Part shown: positions 19,586 through 28,703 of the stretch, in pieces
Position numbering within the stretch: position 1 is the first letter of the stretch
How the letters are laid out: the number at the start of each line of letters is the position of its first letter
NCBI RefSeq assembly: GCF_902806685.2
Contig: NC_048547.1
Location: 14,953,196 to 15,017,195 of the forward strand
Length of the DNA stretch: 64,000 nucleotides
Direction of reading: 5' to 3'
Source of the DNA: Maniola hyperantus
Taxonomy: Eukaryota; Arthropoda; Insecta; Lepidoptera; Nymphalidae
Position numbers and translations under genes: made by a program
The notes under the pieces: generated by a model
The model's input: only the letters and a program-made list of their open reading frames with translations
Databases searched by the model: none
Told to the model about the DNA's origin: nothing

Positions 19586-19793
19586 TATACTATAAATGCG
19601 AAAGTGTGTCTGTCTGTCTGTCTGCTAGCCTTTCACGGCTCATCCATTCAACCGATTTTAACGAAATTTGGCACAGATAAGCTTGCATCCCGGGGAAGGA
19701 CATAGGCTGCTTATCCCGGTAAATCAAAGAGTTCCCACGGGATTTAAAAAAACCTAATTCCACGCGGACGAAGCCGCGGGGATCAGCTAGTTA
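19586..19793 (+). mobile_element. Helitron-like element (H1)
   Basis: It runs from ACTATAAATGCGAAAGTGTG through a (GTCT)n stretch, CTAGCCTTTCACGGCTCATC and GACATAGGCTGC to CGCGGACGAAGCCGCGG and CTAG. Confidence 0.7.
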
Positions 19794-20059
19794 ATAATAA
19801 ATGATTTGAGTTTGAGCCACAGTGTGAGCACTTTGTTGCTAACAATACACCTAGTCTACCTCTAGGTACAACAACACAATATGCAATCACGTATTTTAAT
19901 TAATTAGTAACATGAATAGCAGATAAACCAATGCATTTTCTCTAGAGGCTCATTAGCTGATTGTCTTAATTAAAAACCTCATCCAAGCTTGTTTTGCTTT
20001 ACCAGCTTTAGTTTATTACTAGGTATAGGCTTAGGATTTGGAATATTTTGAATTTTGAT

Positions 20060-20410
20060 TGTTTTTAAGGAGCAACGGATCGACGTGATTTTTTCAATGG
20101 ATATAATTAAAGATCTAGAAATAGACATAGGTTTTGTTTTATATTTTATGTACCTAATCTTTTATATCCCGGAAAATCAAAGAGCTAAAGAAAAAGAATA
20201 TTAGCCAAGTTTATTATGCTGACTAATATTCCCCTTTCCCCTCCAACTAAGCGTAAAGCTTGTGCTATTAGTAGATACGACAAATGACAATAGTGCAACA
20301 AGTGGGGTTTGAACCGGCGATTTCAGTAAGCTCATTTAACCGTTGAGCTGTCGAGGCTCTTAAGTTCCCACGGGATTTAAAAAACCGAAACCCACGCGAA
20401 CATTAGCTAG
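20060..20410. repeat. H1 fragments around a tRNA-like SINE head (-)
   Basis: 20060-20190 and 20345-20410 are H1 pieces (GCAACGGATCGACGTGATTT; TCCCGGAAAATCAAAGAG; TTCCCACGGGATTT). 20290-20365, read on the minus strand, has box A-like GCTCAACGGTTAAATG and box B-like CGGTTCAAACCCC. It is a tRNA-derived retroposon head that splits the Helitron-like copy. Confidence 0.5.
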
Positions 20411-20449
20411 TATAGAACTTTTTTACCACAGAATACATCTGTATTACAT

Positions 20450-20610
20450 CGGCCTTTAGAATGACGTTTCGGCTTTGTAGAGCACGTTGTCTCTGTCACT
20501 CATACCTATATGACGTTTTGTCGGTCTCAACGACAGAAACAATGCTCTACAAATCAGGTAAGTATCTCGTTCCAAATGTCGATGTTCATTATTTTCTGCG
20601 GCGCACTGTA
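20450..20610. repeat. Shared repeat with partial internal palindrome (three copies)
   Basis: Blocks ATGACGTTTCGGCTTTGTAG, GTCTCTGTCACTCATACCTA and GTCGGTCTCAACGACAGA recur in reverse orientation at 16180-16335 and 54400-54545. Within a copy, GAGCA(C)...TTGTCTCTGTC is echoed in inverse by GACAGAAACAATGCTC, so each copy can fold on itself. It is a MITE-like element. Confidence 0.6.
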
Positions 20611-20788
20611 GTAGGGATATTCGCGGGGCCGCTATCAGCCTCTATACGGGCTTGCACTTGCTGGAACCTAAACAACTTATCCGATAATATGACTCTTAGT
20701 AGGGTGGTAAAGCCCTCCTGGGAGGACAGGCCCTCCCATCAGAAATTTGATATAGGCTATACCATTAGGCTACTTAGTGGCTGGCTAA

Positions 20789-21113
20789 TTTTGTGTTGTT
20801 ATGGATGGTACACCTAAGTATATTGAGTTTTGTGTTGTTATGTACACCTAAGTATATTGAGTTTTGTGTTGTTATGGATGGTACACCTAAGTATATTGAG
20901 TTTTGTGTTGTTATGGATGGTACACCTAAGTATATTGAGTTTTGTGTTGTTTTGGATGGTACACCTAAGTATATTGAGTTTTGTGTTGTTATGGATGGTA
21001 CACCTAAGTATATTGAGTTTTGTGTTGTTATGGATGGTACACCTAAGTATATTGAGTTTTGTGTTGTTATGGATGGTACACCTAAGTACCTACCTATATT
21101 GAGTTTTGTGTTG
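20789..21113. repeat. 39-bp minisatellite, about 8 copies
   Basis: The unit contains GGATGGTACACCTAAGTATA and TTGAGTTTTGTGTTGTTAT. One copy is shortened (GTTATGTACACC) and one has TTTTGGATGG. Because 39 is a multiple of three, long frames reading TPKYIEFCVVMDG or LSILSFVLLWMVH repeats stay open; these are artefacts of the array. Confidence 0.93.
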
Positions 21114-21169
21114 ACTTTTCTCTTGCAGCTGTTTTACTTTCGTAAACGCTTGTAAATCAATCAAATCGT

Positions 21170-21440
21170 CTTCATAATCAACTGATAGACGTTCACGGCT
21201 GGACATAGGTCTCTTATTATAGGGATTTCCACGCGCCACGGTCTTACGCCACCGCCTGGAGTCAGCGGCTCTCTGCGACTCGTTTGATGTCGTCTATTTA
21301 CCTGTTGACGGGACCAACGCTGCCCTTTCCGGTGCGAGCACTTTAGAACCTCAATGTCTACCGGTTTTTCAAACAACGTGCCATGCCCATTGCCTCTTCA
21401 GCTACGCAACCCGTTGCGTAGCCCTCTCCACCACCCGCTG
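21170..21440 (-). mobile_element. RTE-clade 3' end, reverse copy
   Basis: On the minus strand it carries CTACGCAACGGGTTGCGTAG, GAGGCAATGGGCATGGCACG, a decayed GGAAAGGGCAGCGTTGG, the block for 'ACATCAAACGAGTCGC', and the terminal CGTGGCGCGTGGAAATCCC, AGAGACCTATGTCCAGC. These match the RTE ORF2 tail at 22336-22515 and 39470-39600. Confidence 0.6.
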
Positions 21441-21714
21441 CTGAGTGACTGAGCTTTCCTAAGAAGCCCATAGTTAGCGACCATATTATAGTCTCGGATC
21501 AGTATGTCATCTTTGGTTTTCAAGCACTGAGGTATTTTGGACGAGAAAACATCTCGAAGCTACCCAGCTGAGTTGGATTCAGTGGCTAACCTCTGTCTCG
21601 ATATTGGGCCTACCTAGCTGGATTGTATCACATCTAGTCAGCATAAATTAGTTTATGAGTAACAGGATAGACGAATGATACTGTGATTTTGGCATTATTT
21701 ATGCTTTCCTAGTT

Positions 21715-21835
21715 CAACGCGTAAAATTTAACTTTTCACGCGCCATTTTAACTATTTGTGACTGTCAAAAGTACTTTTGACATGACAGTTGACCCATAGA
21801 GGCACGTCGTGAGGAGTCATTTTGTACGGACTATA
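21715..21835. mobile_element. MITE family M1, partial
   Basis: It has CGCGTAAAATTTAACTTTTC, ACGCGCCATTTTAAC, and a collapsed centre where GTCAAAAGTAC and TTTTGACATGACAGTTGACC meet directly. It ends with GAGTCATTTTGTACGGAC. Confidence 0.6.
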
Positions 21836-22149
21836 GATTGGTTGATTGGGTATTATGATTATGGAAAATTTTAGTAACATAATGACTTTGGGGAAGTTAA
21901 TTGCAGCATGTCGCGGTAATAAATGATAAGATGGAAGAGCTTTGCTTGTGACGTGCTGCAGCAACGTGACTGATCGCGTCAGGGCTTTGCGGCTTTGCTG
22001 CGGCCTCGAGGTGGAGGCGAAGGGCGCGGCGAAGGGCGCCTCACAAAGCGGCGCAGCTTCTGATTGTTCCTCATCTGAGACGAGTGGCCATAGTGGTCGC
22101 GGGAAAATCTCTTTTACGCCAGTCGATCCCTCGTCCATCCATGGCGCTG

Positions 22150-22515
22150 TCACCCGCTTTTGCAATGAGGATATCGGTAGGAGAGCCAGAGTAACTGACA
22201 TAGCTCAGCGGGTTGCGAGCAGGGTACATGTACTTCGAAAACTTTGAATAGAATAGAATAGAATGTTTTTTTTATTCATGTAAACTTTTTACAAGTACTT
22301 ATGAATAGTCAGGTAGTTTTAATTTACCACTGCTTCGGAATGCGCACCGAAAAGCGCAGCGTTGGAAGACCCCCACTAGATGGACGGACGACATCAAGTG
22401 AGTTGCAAGGAGCCGCTGAATTCAGGCGGCACAAGACCGTGGTGTGTGAAAGTCCCTACAAGAGACTTACGTCCAGCAGTGGACGTCTATCGGTTGTTGT
22501 TGATGATTTTGATAG
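22150..22515 (+). pseudogene. RTE-clade ORF2 tail fragments split by a retroposon piece
   Basis: 22166-22240 encodes RRARVTDIAQRVASR, part of the RTE C-terminal block also seen at 54700. 22243-22335 is a reverse-oriented retroposon piece with (GAATA)n and TTTACAAGTACTTATGAATA (compare 34160, 49448 and 62620). 22336-22515 resumes RTE: RTEKRSVGRPPLDGRTT and the terminal GTCCCTACAAGAGACTTACG, GTCCAGCAGTGGACGTC. The Gypsy element begins immediately after. Confidence 0.65.
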
Positions 22516-23230
22516 TATGGGAGTACCTACCATATTACATTACATACTTACGGAATACCTACGCTCGCCGTTCCTGCAATATCCCGCTGCCGTCGAATAT
22601 CACCAACAACCTTACCTTACCCGAAATTTTACCTCGGGTTTACCGGGGAACAAGAAAATCAACAAACAACACATGGATAAGGAAAATACTTTATTTAATG
22701 GACAAGAGCGGTGGAAGAAATGAAACAACATGGAAGGCATGAACACTTTATGAAAATAAGCAACGATTTCTTACCTGCAACCGGACGAGCTGGCTAGCGT
22801 ATTTCGGAGATAATAGTGATGACTAGAAGCGTTGATGGTTACATGCACAGTGATGATCACGAACACTGTTGATGGTTACAATATGACATCCAAAGCACGC
22901 TAGCACGAAGACTCCAGAAGCACAAGCTGCTGCAAACGAAATCGCTCCACATGATCGTCGGTGACGTGTTCGGCTGCTCTGAGCACGCGACGACGTCCGC
23001 ACGCCACAGCGGCTAGGAGTGACTGAAGCCGGCGCGTGAGCTGCGGCGCCGCGCGGCGGGGGCGGCCCAAGAAATAATGTAATGACGCAATGCGCATGCG
23101 CGCATATCCATTACACACGGCGACGCCTGCATTGGTTTAGATATAAGTAATAGCAATAAGTACTCGTTAGCGTAGGTAATCTTAAGATCCACCTTTGTAT
23201 ATATTAGGCTAAGCTATTTCCAATAAAAAC
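22516..23230 (+). repeat. Gypsy 5' LTR, first 715 bases
   Basis: It contains GC-rich DNA around 22960-23090 (GCGGCGCCGCGCGGCGGGGG), a TATATA-like box near 23193, and ends at the CCAATAAAAAC that serves as the Jockey target duplication. The AATAAA there is the probable LTR polyadenylation signal. Confidence 0.93.
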
Positions 23231-23544
23231 AGGACATTCCGTGCTCGGCTTCCGCCCCGTGCGGACGTTCGCTCATGCGCTCTACCTCTCGGTACCGCTC
23301 TGACTCTCGCGCGAGTTCGCCCTGTGTCAGTGCAAGTGCCCTGGATTGCCAGTGCTTCGATTGTTCCTGCGTTGTGTATAGTGTAGTGTAGTTCTAGGGT
23401 CCAGGTTCCGTGAGTACACTAGTCTAAGCGCAGCATAGGTTCACACCCCCGTCACCCAAGGGCGGGGACTCACATTAGGGCCACACCGTAGGTACCCACC
23501 TCCCTGCCTTGGCAGGGAGGACCTTTAGCGCCACCGGGTCCACT
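23231..23544 (+). promoter_or_regulatory. Jockey 5' UTR (probable internal promoter)
   Basis: GC-rich 314-base leader before ORF1. Jockey-clade elements are transcribed by an internal promoter in the first bases of the element. A downstream-promoter-like GGACGT lies at element positions 33-38, a few bases further than the usual DPE spacing, so this is suggestive only. An inverted pair CCTCCCTGCC/GGCAGGGAGG (23499-23520) precedes the start codon. Confidence 0.5.
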
Positions 23545-25152
23545 ATGGGCCCCAACCACCCCGACCAACCCGCTCCTGGGCCCCATCAGGGCCCGGAGTT
23601 CCCCCAGACATTTTACAAAGACGTCGACATGAGTGCTCTCATCGCCGACCTCGCGACCCGAGACCCCAACTACCTTAAGAAATTTAAGGTACATGCGAGT
23701 CGGACGCCTACGCGCTACGACCGTCCCCCGGCATCTCCTCCCTCGGCCACGGCCATGGAGGACGACACCCCGACCGTGACACCGACCGACACTAAGGAGC
23801 CTCACTCCAAAACCCCAGCCGGGCCTTCAGCCCAAAAACCGATCCCGACCAAGGAGCCTCACTCCGAAACGTCCCCAGCCTCCTCTGAAACAGAGGAATT
23901 CATGACGGTGCAGACGAAGGCCCAGAAGCGAAAGCTGAAGGCCTCAAAGTCGCACGCAAACCCACCTAAAAAGGTGGGCGTTGCAGCCCCTTCAGGGCCC
24001 GGTAACCAACCCACGACCTCCCAAGCGACCTCCGAGGAGGAGTCTGAAGACTCCCCCATGGAGGAACCGCCAAGGGAAAAAGTCCCTCCTCTCTTCATTA
24101 GAGAGAAACTGAGCTGGCAGCGTATCCTGCCACTTTTAGACCAGCAGGGTATCTCCTTCACGAGTGCCCGCTCGACCGCAGTGGGCATCAAAGTTCAATG
24201 CCCAACTTCAGGCGACCATCGCCTTCTCACCAAGACTCTCCGTCAAGAGAATGTAGGGTTCCACACCTACGCTCTTCCCGACGAACGCGTTTTACGCGTA
24301 GTCATTCGCGGCCTTCCGAAGGAGCTGAACACCGACCACATAAAGACAGACCTCCTTTCCCAGGAGCTGCCAGTACTAGAGGTTCACAGGATGTACCATC
24401 CTAGAACCAAAGCCCCCTACGAGATGGTGCTCGTAACCCTCGAACTTACCCCCGCGGGTAAGAAAATCCATAACATCACATCGGTGTGTCGCCTCACGGG
24501 TCTTAAAATAGAGCCCCCCCGTAACCGCGGCAGGATGGGCCAGTGCCATCGCTGCCAGATGTACGGCCATTCCGCAAGGAATTGTTTCGCCCACCCCAGG
24601 TGCGTTAAGTGCCTAGGGGACCACGGCACCTCCGACTGCCCCAGGAAGCAACCTACCGAGGAACCCCCGAGCTGTGTTCTTTGCAGGTCTCAAGGGCACA
24701 CCGCGAATTATCGCGGATGCCCTAAAGCCCCCAAGGAGCAAAAGCGAAGGGTCAAACCGGCCGGCCGCAAACCTGCTGCAGCTCCCCAACCCGCCCAGAA
24801 ATTTGTCCCTGCGCCGGCTCCGGCCACCAACGCATGGGAAAAACCCCTTCCCAGGGCTAACCCTCCTGCGCCAAAGCCCGCCCAACCAGCCCCGGCCAAG
24901 CCCGCCCAATCAGCCCCGGTAAAGGCTTCCGCGCCTACGCCCCAGCCCCAAGCAGAGCCTTCTCTCCATTCATCCGCGGCGACTAACGCTGCGGATAATC
25001 TCCACTTAATCGAAACTGTCCTCGCCTCTATTGATATAGTGGAGATGGAAGTTTTCGCTCGGACCTTCAGGAAGGATCCCAAATTAGCTATTACCCAACA
25101 CTTGGGTCTGCTCATCTCCATTAATAACCTTAAAGCAACCCATAATGGATAG
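23545..25152 (+). CDS. Jockey-type ORF1 (Gag-like nucleic-acid chaperone), 535 aa
   Basis: I start at ATG 23545 (MGPNHPDQPAPGPHQGP); upstream codons in frame lack another ATG. The N-terminal third is Pro/Thr/Ser-rich and disordered. The middle (about residues 180-320) matches the conserved Jockey Gag core (VLRVVIRGLPKELNTDHI; NITSVCRLTGLKIEPPRNRG). Three CCHC-type zinc knuckles follow (about residues 334-397: CHRCQMYGHSARNC, CVKCLGDHGTSDC, CVLCRSQGHTANYRGC). Proline- and alanine-rich repeats (KPAQPAPAKPAQ) come before a C-terminal conserved helix. The protein would bind element RNA and help target-primed reverse transcription. Its stop overlaps the ORF2 start by 8 bases. Confidence 0.93.
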   Translation: MGPNHPDQPAPGPHQGPEFPQTFYKDVDMSALIADLATRDPNYLKKFKVHASRTPTRYDRPPASPPSATAMEDDTPTVTPTDTKEPHSKTPAGPSAQKPIPTKEPHSETSPASSETEEFMTVQTKAQKRKLKASKSHANPPKKVGVAAPSGPGNQPTTSQATSEEESEDSPMEEPPREKVPPLFIREKLSWQRILPLLDQQGISFTSARSTAVGIKVQCPTSGDHRLLTKTLRQENVGFHTYALPDERVLRVVIRGLPKELNTDHIKTDLLSQELPVLEVHRMYHPRTKAPYEMVLVTLELTPAGKKIHNITSVCRLTGLKIEPPRNRGRMGQCHRCQMYGHSARNCFAHPRCVKCLGDHGTSDCPRKQPTEEPPSCVLCRSQGHTANYRGCPKAPKEQKRRVKPAGRKPAAAPQPAQKFVPAPAPATNAWEKPLPRANPPAPKPAQPAPAKPAQSAPVKASAPTPQPQAEPSLHSSAATNAADNLHLIETVLASIDIVEMEVFARTFRKDPKLAITQHLGLLISINNLKATHNG

Positions 25153-28060
25153 TACGACCAAAGGTAGATTAAAACCCCACTCCTTAGTAGTCGCGTTCTA
25201 CAACGCGAACGGCCTTATCGACCAAATGGACGAAGTCCGCGAATTTGTATGTGCACATCAAACCGACATTCTCCTAGTGCAAGAGACCTTCTTGAAACCT
25301 AGTAGAAGTAATCCCAGAATTGCTAATTTTAATATAGTCAGAAACGACAGGGCCACTGCTAAGGGTGGCACTGCCATATACTACAGAAGGGCTCTTCACT
25401 GCACTCCTCTCGATCCTCCACAACTAACCAATATGGAAGCCTCCATATGTCAGGTGAGTATGACTGGCCATCCGTCGGTCATACTAGCATCCGTCTATCT
25501 CTCTCCCTCGAAAGATCTGTTAGAAAGTGACATCCGCGCACTTCTCTCATTAGGAGACTCCGTTATCGTGGCCGGAGACCTTAACGCCAAACATCAAAGT
25601 TGGAATTGCCGCTCCCCGAACACACGAGGACGCCAACTCGAAAGACTGACGCACCGCCCCGATCTTAACTTCATAGTTATAGCACCTGACACACCGACTC
25701 GTTACCCAATGACCGACAATTCAACAGACAGACCGGACATACTCGATATAGCTCTTCTAAAGAACATCGCCCTTCAGGTGAGTCCTTTGGAGGTGCTGTC
25801 CGAGCTAGGTTCAGACCACCGTCCCGTCCTAATGCGGCTAGGACCCCCGCCCACCGCGGCCCCCCCGACCAAAACAGTCATTGACTTCAAGAAGCTCTCA
25901 GAGCATCTTAAGTCTATAGACTCTGTGCACATCTCTCAAATTCCTGACATTATAGGTAGTCTAGATGAAGCGCATGCAGCCTCACTGCACCTTACTAATC
26001 ATATCCGCGATGCTCTAAGCGCCTGCTCCCGACAGATGCCGAACGGTTTCACCCGTCGACAGTTGCCGGACGACGCCAGAGAGCTCATCACCATCAAAAA
26101 CGCTAAACGTAGAGCCCATGACGCATGTCCTAACGCCGACAACCGGAGAGAACTCTGGCGAGCCCAGAGGGAGGTAAAGGCTCGCCTTGCCGAACTCCGC
26201 GACGAACAATGGGACAGGAAGCTGAGTGAGCTCAAGCCATCGCATGTAGCCTACTACAGCCTGGCGAGAGCTCTCAAAGCCGACCCTGTCTCGGCCACTC
26301 CTCCGCTTTTACGTCCCAATCAACCACCCGCCTTTGAAGATGTCGATAAGGCCGAATGCTTGGCTGATAGCTTAGAAGCCCAATGCTCCCCGAGCACCAT
26401 CTCTGTAGACAAGTCCCACATAGAACTAGTCGAAAACAAACTAGCATCTATCTTCTCTTCCGCCCCAGGTGGCGATCCAATCCTCCCGACGAATAGCGGC
26501 GAAGTTCGTCAAATTATCAAAGAATTTCACGCCAAAAAAGCCCCAGGCCCCGACTCTATTAATAACAAAACACTAAAGTTACTCCCCGATGTATTAATCA
26601 ACCTCCTGGTTGTCATTTTCAACACCCTCATGGCGGGATGCTCCTTCCCCGACAGGTGGAAAGAAGCTACCGTTATAGGCATCCCCAAGCCAGGGAAACC
26701 TAGGAACCTCCCTACTAGCTACCGCCCCATTAGCTTGCTCAACACCCTTGGCAAGGTGTATGAGAAAGTCATCCTTAATCGACTTAGGTCCGTCGTAGAG
26801 GAGAAAAACCTCCTCAACGACGAGCAATTTGGCTTTCGAACCAGACACTCATGTGTTCATCAAGTGCACCGCCTCACGGAGCACATCCTTCTCGGTTTCA
26901 ACCGATTCAAAACGAGAGGTATCCCAACGGGAGCCCTCTTCTTCGATGTAGCCAAAGCCTTCGACAAGGTGTGGCACGCCGGCTTGATCTACAAGCTTTA
27001 CCATCTAGGCGTGCCCGAAAGACTCGTACGTTTACTACGAGAATTTCTCACCAATCGAACTTTCCGCTACCGTCTGGATGGAACCCTATCCTCCCCAAGA
27101 CCTCTTCGAGCAGGAGTCCCTCAGGGCTCCCTGCTCTCGCCACTTTTGTACGCGCTGTACACCAGCGACATTCCCAGATCCCCTCATGTTCATATAGCCC
27201 AGTTCGCGGATGACACCGCTCTATACAGCTCCGACTTAAACTACCGGAACGTTAAAGCTCGACTCCAAAAGGCAGTCAGTAGCCTAGGCCACTGGTTCCG
27301 CCTTTGGAGGATAGAGGTTAACCCGGAGAAAAGCGCAGCAGTGCTCTTTCAAAAGTCCAAAAGGAAATCACAATACAAACTTCGACAGACTGAAATAACT
27401 CTTTACGACCGCCCCATTCCCTGGCAAACTAATACCAAGTACTTGGGTGTAACCTTTGATGACAAGATGAGCTTCGCCGCGCACATTCGTAGAGTCCGCA
27501 AGAACGCAGCGTATGTGCTCTCCCGTCTTTACCCCATGATTTGCGCAAAGAGCAAAATGTCACTTCGACATAAAGTCACGCTATACAAAACGTGCATCCG
27601 CCCAATAATGTCTTATGCCTGTGTTGCATTTGCACACCTGCCGCCCTCCTCTCTCAAACCTCTCCAAGTCCTACAGAATAAGTTTATGCGTACGGCCACT
27701 GGCTCCCCGTGGTACATGCGCAACGTGGACCTCCACAGAGACCTCCAACTCCCGACAATAGCTCATTACTTTAAACAGCTTTCCAAAAATTATTTTGAGA
27801 AAGCCATTAGACACCCCAACCCCCTAATAGTTGAGGCAGCGACTTACACCCCTGACCGAAACGACCCCCCAGATAAAAGACGCCCTAAGCACGTCCTTAA
27901 CGACCCCGACGATCAAATCATGACCGACAATGCACCCTATCTCGTAGGGCTACACAATTCAACCTCATCACAGCGTCTTCGCCGGCGAAGACGAGGTCCC
28001 CGATTTCTAACGTCACCCGGACGTGGGCTCACGCCACGGCCTCGGGGGCGTACGTACTAA
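25145..28060 (+). CDS. Jockey-type ORF2: AP endonuclease and reverse transcriptase, 971 aa
   Basis: The N-terminal endonuclease (about 1-235) has N20/N22, E47 (LLVQETF), D145 and N147 (GDLNAKHQSWN) and D224-H225 (SDHRP), the catalytic set for nicking target DNA. The RT (about 480-760) has AKKAPGPDSINNKTLK, YRPISLLNTLGKVYEK, FFDVAKAFDKVWH, AGVPQGSLLSPLLYALY and the active-site F687-ADD. The C-terminal part has the usual Jockey tail with LGVTFDDKMSF, YKTCIRPIMSYAC and LQVLQNKFMRTATG. The start codon overlaps the end of ORF1 (ATGGATAG), so translation probably depends on termination-reinitiation. I see no stop, frameshift or lost key residue. Confidence 0.95.
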   Translation: MDSTTKGRLKPHSLVVAFYNANGLIDQMDEVREFVCAHQTDILLVQETFLKPSRSNPRIANFNIVRNDRATAKGGTAIYYRRALHCTPLDPPQLTNMEASICQVSMTGHPSVILASVYLSPSKDLLESDIRALLSLGDSVIVAGDLNAKHQSWNCRSPNTRGRQLERLTHRPDLNFIVIAPDTPTRYPMTDNSTDRPDILDIALLKNIALQVSPLEVLSELGSDHRPVLMRLGPPPTAAPPTKTVIDFKKLSEHLKSIDSVHISQIPDIIGSLDEAHAASLHLTNHIRDALSACSRQMPNGFTRRQLPDDARELITIKNAKRRAHDACPNADNRRELWRAQREVKARLAELRDEQWDRKLSELKPSHVAYYSLARALKADPVSATPPLLRPNQPPAFEDVDKAECLADSLEAQCSPSTISVDKSHIELVENKLASIFSSAPGGDPILPTNSGEVRQIIKEFHAKKAPGPDSINNKTLKLLPDVLINLLVVIFNTLMAGCSFPDRWKEATVIGIPKPGKPRNLPTSYRPISLLNTLGKVYEKVILNRLRSVVEEKNLLNDEQFGFRTRHSCVHQVHRLTEHILLGFNRFKTRGIPTGALFFDVAKAFDKVWHAGLIYKLYHLGVPERLVRLLREFLTNRTFRYRLDGTLSSPRPLRAGVPQGSLLSPLLYALYTSDIPRSPHVHIAQFADDTALYSSDLNYRNVKARLQKAVSSLGHWFRLWRIEVNPEKSAAVLFQKSKRKSQYKLRQTEITLYDRPIPWQTNTKYLGVTFDDKMSFAAHIRRVRKNAAYVLSRLYPMICAKSKMSLRHKVTLYKTCIRPIMSYACVAFAHLPPSSLKPLQVLQNKFMRTATGSPWYMRNVDLHRDLQLPTIAHYFKQLSKNYFEKAIRHPNPLIVEAATYTPDRNDPPDKRRPKHVLNDPDDQIMTDNAPYLVGLHNSTSSQRLRRRRRGPRFLTSPGRGLTPRPRGRTY

Positions 28061-28286
28061 CCAACAAAACCGACAACTCCACCCATCCCAACGTCATCCT
28101 AAGCCGTGGTCCGAGCCTCACAGGAGGCGCCCTTAGGAGGACGTTGCCCCCCGACCTCTCGAATTATTTCTTCGAGCCCTAGGGCTCACCCCCAGGCGGA
28201 GCTTCGCGCTCGCCAACCCCCCCGGTGACGCTGTAGCGGCCAATAGGGCCTACGCAGCATAGTCAATCCGAAACAACACAAAAAAA
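28061..28286 (+). other. Jockey 3' UTR and short A-tail
   Basis: It follows the ORF2 stop and contains CGCCCTTAGGAGGACG and CGGTGACGCTGTAGCGGCC. It ends ACACAAAAAAA, immediately before the second target copy. Part of it is repeated in the fragment at 34680-34738. Confidence 0.75.
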
Positions 28287-28297
28287 CCAATAAAAAC

Positions 28298-28359
28298 ATT
28301 CCATTCCAATTCTTACCTTCTGATCAAATCGTTATCACGAGTTTTATTTGACCACAACA
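28298..28359 (+). repeat. Gypsy 5' LTR, last 62 bases
   Basis: It resumes ATTCCATTCCAATTCTTACC and ends GACCACAACA, identical to the end of the 3' LTR. Confidence 0.92.
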
Positions 28360-28360
28360 T

Positions 28361-28703
28361 TTTGGTTACCCCGACGCTGGAAAATCTGAAAATGGAATAC
28401 GTTGGGAGCACTTCCACCGGCACCGTAGCGGCAACATTTAGCTACGAGTCAGAAAACTCAAAAATCCTGGCAATAATTGAGAAACTCTCGCTGGAAGTGG
28501 CAGAATTACGAAAAGACGAGCAAAGTTGTCAACGTTTCCGTCACGCACGCCACCACTCTCGATCACGGTCAGCATCATCACGCCAACATCAAAGGAAGCC
28601 TGGCGATGCAACTACGGAATGCTGGTACCACGTCAGATTTGGAGACCACGCAAGATCCTGCCAATCACCCTGCTCGCGGAGAACCAAGCCTTCGGAAAAC
28701 TAA
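28361..28703 (+). pseudogene. Gypsy gag remnant (C-terminal part only)
   Basis: The frame opens directly from the primer-binding region (VTPTLENLKMEYVG) and ends at TGA/TAA-type stop before 28704. It retains the basic, serine-arginine stretch (HARHHSRSRSASSRQHQ) and the knuckle-like CWYHVRFGDHARSCQSPC typical of the end of Gag in this Gypsy group. The capsid-coding region that should fill over 1 kb upstream is absent: the leader is joined to the C-terminal part. The pol frame overlaps it in the -1 frame. Confidence 0.7.
28363..28376 (+). promoter_or_regulatory. Gypsy primer-binding site
   Basis: TGGTTACCCCGACG begins three bases after the LTR end, as expected for a site complementary to a tRNA 3' CCA end. 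I did not assign the tRNA. Confidence 0.6.

Larger units (their letters stand above)
23231..28286 (+). mobile_element. Jockey-clade non-LTR retrotransposon, apparently full length, inside the Gypsy 5' LTR
   Basis: It is bounded by an 11-base target duplication CCAATAAAAAC (23220-23230 and 28287-28297) that is present once in the undamaged 3' LTR. The layout is 5' UTR 23231-23544, ORF1 23545-25152, ORF2 25145-28060, 3' UTR 28061-28286 ending in a short A-run. Both ORFs are uninterrupted and keep their catalytic and zinc-binding residues. A broken relative of the same family lies at 34553-34740. It is a candidate active element. Confidence 0.92.

Noticed and set aside
20793..21155. Repeat protein with TPKYIEFCVVMDG units
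   Set aside because: The frame is produced by a 39-bp minisatellite; codon pattern is identical at all positions, and no start context or flanking coding signal exists.
23509..23544. Longer ORF1 start upstream of ATG 23545
   Set aside because: The extension would need a non-ATG start; no ATG in frame exists before 23545 and the upstream part is GC-rich leader.
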